Source: an uncultured Clostridia bacterium (lineage in GTDB: Bacteria > Bacillota > Clostridia > Lachnospirales > CAG-274). Taken from it: a stretch of 64,000 nucleotides of DNA. Shown piece after piece: positions 48,456-56,517 of this stretch. The notes beneath the pieces are model-generated. The model worked only from the letters and a program-made list of their open reading frames with translations. It searched no databases and had not been told where the DNA came from. The first letter of the stretch is position 1. Each line of letters begins with the position of its first letter. Position numbers and translations under genes: made by a program. The stretch is from assembly GCA_947585865.1 (NCBI GenBank), contig CANPXH010000004.1, positions 62,001 to 126,000 of the forward strand, written 5' to 3'.

Positions 48456-50222
48456 ATGAAAAGTATTCGTTGGAAGCTGGTATTTCTGTATCTTTCATTA
48501 GTATTTATAGTAATGATAATTACAGGTACCGTTCTCGTTATCAGTACCGAAAACCGTGAAAAAAACAAGGCAAGCGAGGAATTAAGACAGTACGCTATAT
48601 ATATCGAGGAGCAGGTTATCGATCAGTACGACAGCAGATATTTTCAGGACAGTATTGCCAATCTGTCTTTCATAAGCTCTTCGCAAAGAACCATAAGCGG
48701 ACATATACTGGATCAGAACGGCAACACCATTGCCAGTTCAACTGCCGCCAATGCAGAGGAATTCCCCAGGTTTACCAATTCGGGCATTATCTCCGCACTT
48801 AACGGACAGGAAGCTTTTACCGACAATATAAAAGTTACCGACAGCAACGGGCAGACCACCAATGTTATGGGCTATTCCTATCCCTGCAAAGACGAAAACG
48901 GCAGCGTGCAGTATGTTGCATACGTACAGATGGCGGCAGACGCCATAGAATCTACCATCGCTCAGACTACAAGAAGCATTGTTGTGGCAAGCGTGCTTGC
49001 CCTTATATTCACCGCCATAATAGGCTTTATATTTGCAAACACCATAACGGCGCCTATAGCCGTGCTTACAAAAAAGGCGGATATGATGGCTAAGGGCCGG
49101 CTGGAGCAGAGAGCCGTTGTGAAAAGCAATGACGAGATAGGCCAGCTTACAAAGAGCTTCAACACAATGGCACGAGAGCTTAAAAAAAGCTTAGGTGAAA
49201 TGGTGGATCAGAGAAACAAGCTTGAGATCGTGCTCCACAACATGACAGACGGTATACTCGCCTTTGACGAAAGAGGAAATCTTATACATATAAATAAGTC
49301 CTCTTATGAAATGCTTGATATAGACGATGTGAATATTTCGCTTAAGTGGCTTTTGAAAAAGCTGAATATAGGCGTTTCCGATATAAGACCAAATTCCATA
49401 ATGGATCTTACCATAAATGAAAATGACAAATATATCTCCGTTGCCCTTATACCATATGCCATTAAGAGCAAGACAAACGGAATAATAGTGGTTCTTCACG
49501 ATGTCACAAAGCAGAGCCAGCTTAACAATATGCGCCAGGAATTCGTGGCAAACGTAAGCCACGAAATAGGCACTCCCCTTACTACTATAAAGGGTTATGC
49601 CGAGCTGCTCCTTGACGGAGCTATAGACGACAAGAGCGTGGCTATGGATTTCCTGAGAGAAATAAATGTGGCGGCAGACAGGATGAAGCTTTTGAGAGAT
49701 GACCTTTTGGATCTGTCACGTTTCGATACCAAGGTGAACAAGCTGAATCGTACCGAGGCCGATCTGGTGGAGATCGTTAAGGGCTGCTGCCGACAAAATG
49801 TGATAGTGGCGGAGAATAAAAATCAGACCATACTTTTTACGCCGCCTAATAAGAAGATGCCTATTTATGCCGATGTGGGCAGAGTAAATCAGGTCATCAC
49901 CAACATAATGTCCAACGCTATGAAATACAGCGGCGAGGGTGCGGTCATCAAGATAAATATAAATGAAAAGAAAACTACCTACCACCTTGAGATAGCGGAC
50001 AACGGCATAGGAATGCCCAAGGAGGCTCTTGACAGGATATTTGAAAGATTCTATAGAGTAGATAAGGCAAGGAGCAGGGCCATGGGCGGAAACGGCTTGG
50101 GTCTTGCTATCGCCAAGGAGATAATGGATGCTCACGGCGGCAGGATAGAGGTGTACAGCGAACTGGGCGTGGGCACGACTATGGTGCTCATATTCCCTAA
50201 ATCACGGGGCATAAATGAATAA
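48456..50222 (+). CDS. Membrane sensor histidine kinase (WalK/PhoR type)
   Basis: A 588-residue kinase. Helix 1 (about 8-28), an extracellular sensor of about 145 residues, and helix 2 (about 170-192) are followed by HAMP (PIAVLTKKADMMAKGRLEQRA), PAS (MTDGILAFDERGNLIHINKSS), the H-box FVANVSHEIGTPLTTIKGY, and the ATPase N (MSNAMKYSG), G1 (IADNGIGMP), F and G2 (GNGLGLAIAK) boxes. The E-I-G-T rather than E-L-R-T H-box matches some WalK proteins. AAGGTG precedes the ATG. Partner of the upstream regulator. Confidence 0.9.
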   Translation: MKSIRWKLVFLYLSLVFIVMIITGTVLVISTENREKNKASEELRQYAIYIEEQVIDQYDSRYFQDSIANLSFISSSQRTISGHILDQNGNTIASSTAANAEEFPRFTNSGIISALNGQEAFTDNIKVTDSNGQTTNVMGYSYPCKDENGSVQYVAYVQMAADAIESTIAQTTRSIVVASVLALIFTAIIGFIFANTITAPIAVLTKKADMMAKGRLEQRAVVKSNDEIGQLTKSFNTMARELKKSLGEMVDQRNKLEIVLHNMTDGILAFDERGNLIHINKSSYEMLDIDDVNISLKWLLKKLNIGVSDIRPNSIMDLTINENDKYISVALIPYAIKSKTNGIIVVLHDVTKQSQLNNMRQEFVANVSHEIGTPLTTIKGYAELLLDGAIDDKSVAMDFLREINVAADRMKLLRDDLLDLSRFDTKVNKLNRTEADLVEIVKGCCRQNVIVAENKNQTILFTPPNKKMPIYADVGRVNQVITNIMSNAMKYSGEGAVIKININEKKTTYHLEIADNGIGMPKEALDRIFERFYRVDKARSRAMGGNGLGLAIAKEIMDAHGGRIEVYSELGVGTTMVLIFPKSRGINE

Positions 50223-50273
50223 AAATAATACCCTTTTCAGTAAGTGATATCCCCACTGAAAAGGGTATTATTT
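50222..50273. terminator. Bidirectional terminator between the kinase gene and rnc
   Basis: AATAATACCCTTTTCAGT and its complement around a 13-base loop, with A and T runs on both sides. Confidence 0.9.
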
Positions 50274-50937
50274 ATTTCTTAAGCATTTTAATGGCTTGAG
50301 CGGCGGCATTTTGCTCAGCTTCCTTTTTGCTGTGACCCACGCCTTTTCCAAGCATTTTGCCGTTGTGCTTGACAACAGCCTCAAATATCTTGCTGTGGGC
50401 AGGCCCGCTTTCCCCTGTTATTTCATACTCTATGGGATTCATGCTGTCCTTTTGTATGATCTCCTGCAGCATTGTTTTGGAATCCATTTTTTCAAACGAA
50501 GTACAAAGGGTCTCTATCTCTTCGGCAAGCATTGAAAGTATAAATTTCTTGACAGGCTCTATGCCTCCGTCAAGATATACCGCACCTATTATTGCTTCCA
50601 CAGCATCGGCAATTATCGAACTGCGGTCGTTTCCCCCGGTGAGCTTTTCGCCCCTGCCCAAGGCAAGATCCTCATTTATGCCCAGATCTCTGCCCTTTTT
50701 GGCAAGCATGGTCTCGCACACTACGCTTGCCCTGAGCTTTGAAAGCTTGCCCTCAGGCCACAAGGGAAACTTTGAATAGAGATACTCCGCTATGACAAAG
50801 CCAAGTATGGAATCGCCTAAAAATTCCAAACGCTCGTTACACTCTATGCCCTCGTCCTTATGCTCGTTGGCATAGGAGCTGTGACAAAGAGCCGCTGTCA
50901 TAAGCGCCTTATCTTTAAAAGTATATCCTATATCCAT
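50272..50937 (-). CDS. rnc: Ribonuclease III
   Basis: A 221-residue double-strand-specific RNase. The signature NERLEFLGDSILGFVIAEYL holds the metal-binding acids, with a second acidic cluster in DAVEAIIGAVYLDGG. The C-terminal double-stranded RNA-binding domain (about 150-220) ends KKEAEQNAAAQAIKML. It matures rRNA and structured RNAs. Order acpP-rnc is the usual Firmicute one. Confidence 0.96.
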   Translation of the reverse strand: MDIGYTFKDKALMTAALCHSSYANEHKDEGIECNERLEFLGDSILGFVIAEYLYSKFPLWPEGKLSKLRASVVCETMLAKKGRDLGINEDLALGRGEKLTGGNDRSSIIADAVEAIIGAVYLDGGIEPVKKFILSMLAEEIETLCTSFEKMDSKTMLQEIIQKDSMNPIEYEITGESGPAHSKIFEAVVKHNGKMLGKGVGHSKKEAEQNAAAQAIKMLKK

Positions 50938-50986
50938 AACTATCCTTTCTCCGGCACAAAAAATGCCAAAACATCCATAAAAATTT

Positions 50987-51010
50987 ATGCTGCAGAATTC
51001 TCTGCAGCAT
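50987..51010 (-). terminator. Terminator after acpP
   Basis: ATGCTGCAGA-ATTC-TCTGCAGCAT followed by a short T-run on the minus strand. Confidence 0.8.
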
Positions 51011-51027
51011 AGCCTTGCAAATATTTA

Positions 51028-51252
51028 TCAAGCCTGAGCTTTTGTAATGCACTCGATCACATCGGCAACGGTCTTGATATCGGCAGATTCCTCATTGTCA
51101 AACTCAACATCAAATTCGTCTTCAAGTGTGTTGATAACCTGGAATAGATCCAATGAGTCAGCATCTAAGTCTTCAAAAGAAGTCTCTAATGTGATCTCGC
51201 TCTCATCTCTGCCAAGTTCTTCTGCAATAATAGCTATAACCTTTTCTTCCAT
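51028..51252 (-). CDS. acpP: Acyl carrier protein
   Basis: A 74-residue acidic four-helix protein carrying the acyl chain in fatty-acid synthesis. The phosphopantetheine serine is in LDADSLDLFQ (about residue 36). AGGAGGGAT lies before the ATG. Follows plsX in the fatty-acid/phospholipid cluster. Confidence 0.96.
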   Translation of the reverse strand: MEEKVIAIIAEELGRDESEITLETSFEDLDADSLDLFQVINTLEDEFDVEFDNEESADIKTVADVIECITKAQA

Positions 51253-51398
51253 TACTCTATCCCTCCTTGGATAATTATTAACAATTATATGACAATTGCT
51301 TGTCTAATAATACTATACTAGATAATCCTATATTTTACAAGCATAAATTTTATAAAATTGTAAAAACTTAACAGACAATAAGACAATATCCGCTTATT

Positions 51399-52388
51399 TT
51401 ACAATTTCTCCGCTATTTTATCGATCATATCCGTATCTATAAATTTTTCGCACTGCTTTATGGCTCCTATCACAGCGCCGGCATTCGAGCTGCCGTGCGC
51501 CTTTACCACAAGACCCTTAAGACCCAAAAACGGTGCGCCGCCTATATTGTCATACTCAAAATAATTTTTCTTTAATCTCTTAAAGGCGCCTGACGCCATG
51601 AGAGCGCCCAGCTTTGACATTGTGCCTGACATAAGCTCTTTCTTTATTATTCTGAGTATACTTTTGCCGAAGCCTTCCATAAATTTAAGTATCACATTGC
51701 CTACAAAGGCATCGCATACTATTATATCCGTATCTCCCGATGTTATGTCTCTTGCCTCGGTATTGCCTACAAAGTTTATGCCCTGAGCCTGCTCAAGAAG
51801 AGCATATGCTTCCTTGGACAAGGCATTTCCTTTTTCTCTTTCCGCACCTATGTTCACAAGGCCTACACTGGGATTTTTCTTGCCTACCACATTTTCATAA
51901 TATGCCGAACCCATTTTGGCATACTGCACAAGATATTCCGGCTTTGCATCAACATTGGCTCCCGCATCCAGCATGAGCGTATGTCCTTTTTCCGTAGGGA
52001 GCATAGTGCCTAAGGCAGGGCGCTGCACTCCCTTTATCCTGCCTACTATCACAGTGGCGCCTGTAAGCAAAGCTCCTGTGTTGCCTGCCGAAACAAATGC
52101 CTTGGCATCTCCCGACCTGACCATATTCATACCAACTACCATGGATGAGTCCTTTTTATGCTTTATGGCGTCTGTGGGAGTGTCACAGTTTTCTATTACC
52201 TCGGTGGCGTTTACCACCTGTATCTTGCTTTTGTCGCAGTCATATTTCTTAAGCTCGGAATATATGACATCCTCCTTTCCCACAAGAGCAAGCTTGTATT
52301 TCACAGTCTTTGAAGCCTCTACGGCGCCCTTTATTATCTCAGCGGGAGCATTGTCTCCGCCCATAGCGTCTATAGCTATAACTTCCAT
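51399..52388 (-). CDS. plsX: Phosphate acyltransferase PlsX
   Basis: A 329-residue enzyme making acyl-phosphate from acyl-ACP for phospholipid synthesis. IAIDAMGGDNAP at the N-terminus, FVSAGNTGALL, LDAGANVD and APFLGLKGLVVKAHGSS are the family blocks. Its ribosome site ATAGGAGG overlaps the stop of the preceding small gene. No rpmF precedes it. Confidence 0.96.
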   Translation of the reverse strand: MEVIAIDAMGGDNAPAEIIKGAVEASKTVKYKLALVGKEDVIYSELKKYDCDKSKIQVVNATEVIENCDTPTDAIKHKKDSSMVVGMNMVRSGDAKAFVSAGNTGALLTGATVIVGRIKGVQRPALGTMLPTEKGHTLMLDAGANVDAKPEYLVQYAKMGSAYYENVVGKKNPSVGLVNIGAEREKGNALSKEAYALLEQAQGINFVGNTEARDITSGDTDIIVCDAFVGNVILKFMEGFGKSILRIIKKELMSGTMSKLGALMASGAFKRLKKNYFEYDNIGGAPFLGLKGLVVKAHGSSNAGAVIGAIKQCEKFIDTDMIDKIAEKL

Positions 52389-52399
52389 AAATTATCCTC

Positions 52400-52561
52400 C
52401 TATAAATCAGAACCTTCCATAAACGTCACCGTCTCTGTGGTAGCCTCGCTGTTCTCCACAGCATTCGTAAGCCTGTTGAGACTTATGTAGGTTATCATAC
52501 AGAAAAACAGAAAAAGCACGACCAATATCGCAAGTATTATTTTGGCAGTATCTCTGTTCAT
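52400..52561 (-). CDS. Small single-span membrane protein
   Basis: 53 residues with one hydrophobic helix (about 7-26, KIILAILVVLFLFFCMITYI) and a short acidic, Thr-rich tail. AAGGAGG lies eight bases before the ATG. Its stop codon TAG forms part of the plsX ribosome site, so it is embedded in the alaX-plsX operon. Not recognised; the tail would probably be outside the cell. Confidence 0.7.
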   Translation of the reverse strand: MNRDTAKIILAILVVLFLFFCMITYISLNRLTNAVENSEATTETVTFMEGSDL

Positions 52562-52562
52562 G

Positions 52563-53717
52563 TTATACCTCCTTAAAGAAATTTTCTATATCGGACCACT
52601 TGCAGTTGACAGAACCCTGGGCAAAGAACGGCTTTCCTCCGCCCCGCCCGTTAAGAGCAGCATTCATATTCCTTATAAATTCCCTGATATCTCCGTCTTT
52701 TTGGCAGACAGCATATTTATAGCCTTCCCCGTCATTGCCCGAAAACACGGAGCATATGCCCTGCGCACCGTTTTCCATAAGCATATTTGCAAGATTCCTT
52801 ACGCTGTCGGGAGAAAGCCCCTCTTCCCTTATAAGCACTGAGTTTTCACCCTTATGACTTTGAGCAAGCGTCTCAAGCTTTTCCTTTTCATAGCCTATAA
52901 GCTGTGCCTTCATGGCTCTGTTTTCCGTTAAGAGCCTGTCCGCCGCCTTAGCCGTTTCCCCTGTCTTGGCAGAAAGAAGATTTGATATAGCCTTGTTTTG
53001 CTCAAGCTGCAAATTAATATGATCAAGGGCTCTGCCTCCGCAAAGCATCTCTATCCTCACGCCCTGATGGAATTTTTGGCAGGAGAACATCTTTATGATA
53101 CCAAGCTCGCCGCTGCTTCCCACATGGGTGCCGCAGCAGGCGCACATATCCGCACCGGGAAAAGAAATAAGCCTTACTATGCCCTTAAGAGGCTTTTTGC
53201 TCCTGTAATCCATTTTCTCTCTTTCCGCCTCATCGGGATAGAGAGCAGCGCTCCTTACATTTGCCCATACGTATTCGTTGGCCTGTCTTTCCACCTCTTG
53301 TACCTGCTCCCAGGTTATCTCCTTATCCAAGTCAAGGGTTATCATATCCTTGCCCATATGGAAGCCTACGTTGTTGCAGCCGTACTTTTCGTGGAACATA
53401 CCGCTTACTATATGCTCTCCCGAATGCTGCTGCATAAGGTCAAAGCGCCTTTCCCAGTCTATTACGCCCTTTACTTCGGCGCCTTTTTCTATAGGCTCAT
53501 CGGTGTAGTGTACGACCTCGTCATCCTTTTCTCCCACATATGTAACGGCTATGCCGTTTAATGTGCCAAGATCGCAGGGCTGTCCGCCGCCCTCCGGATA
53601 AAAGGCAGTATTCTCAAGTATAAGCGCATATCCCTTTTTGTCCTTTTCGCAGCTTACGACCTTAGATGTAAATTCCCTGATATACGCATCTTTATAGTAA
53701 AGTCTTTCTAGATCCAT
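52563..53717 (-). CDS. Alanyl-tRNA editing protein (AlaX-like with DHHA1 domain)
   Basis: A 384-residue stand-alone editing factor that hydrolyses mischarged Ser- or Gly-tRNA-Ala. The N-terminal AlaRS-like barrel has TAFYPEGGGQPCDLG, the zinc site HSGEHIVSG (about 95-103) and the second half CACCGTHVG. A coiled coil (about 235-285) is followed by a C-terminal DHHA1-type domain (NGRGGGKPFFAQGS). It overlaps mtaB by 10 bases. Confidence 0.88.
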   Translation of the reverse strand: MDLERLYYKDAYIREFTSKVVSCEKDKKGYALILENTAFYPEGGGQPCDLGTLNGIAVTYVGEKDDEVVHYTDEPIEKGAEVKGVIDWERRFDLMQQHSGEHIVSGMFHEKYGCNNVGFHMGKDMITLDLDKEITWEQVQEVERQANEYVWANVRSAALYPDEAEREKMDYRSKKPLKGIVRLISFPGADMCACCGTHVGSSGELGIIKMFSCQKFHQGVRIEMLCGGRALDHINLQLEQNKAISNLLSAKTGETAKAADRLLTENRAMKAQLIGYEKEKLETLAQSHKGENSVLIREEGLSPDSVRNLANMLMENGAQGICSVFSGNDGEGYKYAVCQKDGDIREFIRNMNAALNGRGGGKPFFAQGSVNCKWSDIENFFKEV

Positions 53718-55006
53718 ATTAATTCTCCCATCATTGTTTCTTCTTTAACGATCTTCTTTAGTTTAACTCTTATGAGCTTGTTTGTCAAATCTTCATCACT
53801 TTTTGCAAGAACTTTTATATAGTTGGCGGTGTGACCCTCGTAATATCCGTTTTCAAATCGCTCGAAAAGCACCTCCGCCTCTTTTCCCTCAAACCGTGAC
53901 ATAAACTGCCTGCTGAGCATATTGCTAAGGGCTATCATTTCCTCGGAGCGCCTGTCCTTTACATCGGGAGGTATCTGCTCCTTCATTTTGGCGGCGGGAG
54001 TGCCCTCCTTCGGAGAATAGGGAAAAACATGAATTTTGCTGAGCTTCATTTTTTCGGCAAAGCTCAGGCTCTCTCTATAGTCCTCGTCTCTTTCTGCGGG
54101 AAAGCCCACTATTATGTCTGTGGTCACAGCCACATTGGGAAAAGCATTCCTCAGCTTATCGCAGGCGGCGGCATATTCTTCTGAGGTATAGCGTCTGTTC
54201 ATGGCTTTAAGGGTTTTGTTGCAGCCGCTTTGAAGAGAAAGATGATAGTGATCGCATACCTTCGGCAGCTTTTTTATCCTCTCTATGAAGTCATCGGTTA
54301 TCACCGTAGGCTCCACTGAGCTGAAGCGTATCCTCTCTATACCCTCTGTGTCGTGTACCTGCTCTATTATGTCGCAAAAAGTTATATCGCCCAGATCTGC
54401 GCCATAGCTTGCAACGTGTATGCCTGTCAGCACTATTTCCTTAAAGCCGTTTTGGGCAAGCCTTTCCACCTCGGATATGATATCCTCAGGCCTTCGGCTC
54501 CTTACAGGGCCTCTTGCATAGGGTATTATGCAGTAGGTACAGTAGCGGTCGCAGCCCTCCTGTATCTTTATAAAGGCTCTTGTCCTGTTGGCAAGTCTGT
54601 TTATTCTCAGAGGCTCGAACTCCTTTTCGCCCCTTATGTCGGTAACGGCATTTACAACGCCCTTGCCTTCATATCCTTCTATTATTTCCACTATCCTGCT
54701 TCTGTCCTTTGTGCCAAGCACTATGTTTATGCCCTCTATCGCCGACACCTTTTCAGGCGCCACTTGGGCATAGCAGCCTGTGGCGGCAACTATTGCATTG
54801 GGGTTTTTGCGCCTTGCCCGCCTTATCATCTGGCGGGATTTCTTGTCTCCGAAGTTTGTGACGGTGCAGGTGTTTATTATGTATATGTCCGCAAGGTCAT
54901 CAAAGTCCACTATCCTGTAGCCTTTATCGGCAAAAAGCTCCATCATTGCTTCCGTATCATACATATTGACTTTGCAGCCCAGTGTTGTAAATGCTATACT
55001 TTTCAT
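53708..55006 (-). CDS. mtaB: tRNA t6A37 methylthiotransferase MtaB
   Basis: A 432-residue radical-SAM enzyme adding a methylthio group to t6A37 of tRNA. The N-terminal cluster cysteines lie in LGCKVN, NTCTVTNF and TGCYAQVAP. The radical SAM motif is CDRYCTYC, followed by PYARGPVRSR, with a C-terminal TRAM domain. The start at 55006 follows GGAG by six bases; the frame stays open far upstream to 55525 but that part is antisense to the next gene and is not coding. Divergent from the acidic His-tailed gene. Confidence 0.92.
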   Translation of the reverse strand: MKSIAFTTLGCKVNMYDTEAMMELFADKGYRIVDFDDLADIYIINTCTVTNFGDKKSRQMIRRARRKNPNAIVAATGCYAQVAPEKVSAIEGINIVLGTKDRSRIVEIIEGYEGKGVVNAVTDIRGEKEFEPLRINRLANRTRAFIKIQEGCDRYCTYCIIPYARGPVRSRRPEDIISEVERLAQNGFKEIVLTGIHVASYGADLGDITFCDIIEQVHDTEGIERIRFSSVEPTVITDDFIERIKKLPKVCDHYHLSLQSGCNKTLKAMNRRYTSEEYAAACDKLRNAFPNVAVTTDIIVGFPAERDEDYRESLSFAEKMKLSKIHVFPYSPKEGTPAAKMKEQIPPDVKDRRSEEMIALSNMLSRQFMSRFEGKEAEVLFERFENGYYEGHTANYIKVLAKSDEDLTNKLIRVKLKKIVKEETMMGELIWI

Positions 55007-55100
55007 GATATTCTCCATAAAATTGAAATTTACTCTTTTAAATATACCACAAATAGTGTAAAATAGAAATAGAAAATTTACAAAAAAGGAGAATATCATG
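55004..55100. promoter_or_regulatory. Divergent promoter region framed by a 13-bp inverted repeat
   Basis: CATGATATTCTCC (55004-55016) and GGAGAATATCATG (55088-55100) are exact complements. Each arm contains the ribosome site and start codon of one of the two divergent genes. The 71 bases between are AT-rich and should hold both promoters. Confidence 0.6.
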
Positions 55101-56471
55101 GATAACAATATTGAAAACAAATTAATAAGATCCGCTTTATATAAAATAAAGGATTCGCTCTTAAATGCAATAAATGATATAAACGAAGATCCGAGGCCGG
55201 AATATGCCATGCCCGAAAGGGTAGAAAAAATATATTCCGATATATGCAGCGCATATACAGAGCTTGACGATATACTTGACAAAAGCGACAGAAGCAAATA
55301 TATGGAAAAGCTGGATGCGATAGAAGAGGATATCAAAAAGGCGGCTTGGGATACCAACAGATATATTTCCGCAAACGACAAAATAGGCGAAAGGCTCATA
55401 AACGAATATAAGCTCAAGCATATTATGCAGGAAGACACGGATATACCTCTTAACAACGGCATAGTAGTACATACGGCGGAGCATTTCCTGACCCATCTGG
55501 AGGATGATATGGAGGATCTGTTCAATATGTCGGAATTGGTTGCTTCAGTGCCTCTCAGAATGACAAAAGAAAGATATAGCTCTTATATAAAAGACGGAAT
55601 TGAACTTATTACAAAGGATATGTCTATAGAATTTATTGCGGGATGTATGGAAAGACTTAAGGATATGTATTATCCCATACCCGGCGACAGCCTTAAAAAC
55701 GACTTTCCTTTTATATATGATAAGCTTATGCTCATACATGAAGAGGATATGACCAAGCTGACTGCCGAAGATATAGAAGAGCGCCTTGGCGATATTGACG
55801 GCAATTTGAATACGCTGAGCGAATTTATTGAAGTATTGAGCATATATTACAATGATGTAAACTACCTTCGCATAATTGCTACATTTGCAACGGACAGGGA
55901 TTTTCTCTTTGATGAGGACATGATGCTCAAGGATCTGTACTATGCTCTGTGCAGCAGCATAAAAAACAAGGACAAATCGTTTAAGGATGAGATAGAGGAA
56001 AGGACCTGCGATGAAATAGAAAACCGCTTTGAAGACTCCAGAGATCTTGAAGATGAGATCATGCACATAATAGACGATGAACAGGACAATGAAGATCTGC
56101 CCGAAAGCACAAGGCTTGTTATGAATGTAAATACCTCCATACTGGAAATGTATTACTCCGAGCTCTTCAACTCCCTTATGCATGAAAAGACGGATATGGA
56201 CAAGGAGCAGCTTGCAAACAGCCTTATAGAATACATCAACGATACCCATATCCCTTCTGAGCACAGGAAGTTCATAAGGCAAATATTCCTAAAGCATCTG
56301 CCCTGCCCTATGAGTCATAAGGAAGTAACGGAATATATTGCTTATGCTCTCGACGGCATAAACGACAAATATGTGAGCCTTGTGACATACGGAGATATTT
56401 TCAAGCTCACCGAACACGAGCATGAGGATGAGGATGAGCATGAACATCACCACCATCACCATCACCATTGA
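55098..56471 (+). CDS. Acidic hypothetical protein with a natural polyhistidine tail
   Basis: A 457-residue, mostly helical and acidic protein with no signal peptide or membrane helix. Many short charged helices (DILDKSDRSKYMEKLDAIEEDI; DEIENRFEDSRDLEDEIMHI) fill the body. The last 20 residues alternate His, Glu and Asp and end in eight consecutive histidines. I do not recognise the family. The tail resembles the metal-storing tails of HypB or SlyD, so Ni2+ or Zn2+ binding is plausible but unproven. Strong AAAAGGAG site; terminator shared with rpoC. Confidence 0.8.
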   Translation: MDNNIENKLIRSALYKIKDSLLNAINDINEDPRPEYAMPERVEKIYSDICSAYTELDDILDKSDRSKYMEKLDAIEEDIKKAAWDTNRYISANDKIGERLINEYKLKHIMQEDTDIPLNNGIVVHTAEHFLTHLEDDMEDLFNMSELVASVPLRMTKERYSSYIKDGIELITKDMSIEFIAGCMERLKDMYYPIPGDSLKNDFPFIYDKLMLIHEEDMTKLTAEDIEERLGDIDGNLNTLSEFIEVLSIYYNDVNYLRIIATFATDRDFLFDEDMMLKDLYYALCSSIKNKDKSFKDEIEERTCDEIENRFEDSRDLEDEIMHIIDDEQDNEDLPESTRLVMNVNTSILEMYYSELFNSLMHEKTDMDKEQLANSLIEYINDTHIPSEHRKFIRQIFLKHLPCPMSHKEVTEYIAYALDGINDKYVSLVTYGDIFKLTEHEHEDEDEHEHHHHHHHH

Positions 56472-56479
56472 TATATAAC

Positions 56480-56514
56480 AAAAGAGACTGCCGAAATTTG
56501 ACAGTCTCTTTTTT
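56480..56514. terminator. Bidirectional terminator between the His-tailed gene and rpoC
   Basis: AAAAGAGACTG/CAGTCTCTTTT arms with a short centre and T-runs on both sides. Confidence 0.88.
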
Positions 56515-56517
56515 ATT

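Noticed and set aside
54353-55066. Long plus-strand frame opposite mtaB
   Set aside because: Antisense reading of a confidently identified gene with codon usage reflecting the opposite strand.
55007-55525. N-terminal extension of mtaB by 173 residues
   Set aside because: It is antisense to the His-tailed gene, is hydrophobic low-complexity Ser/Ile sequence, and the family start MKSIAFTTLGCKVN has its own ribosome site.
55545-56282. 245-codon minus-strand frame
   Set aside because: Antisense to the acidic His-tailed protein and without ribosome site.
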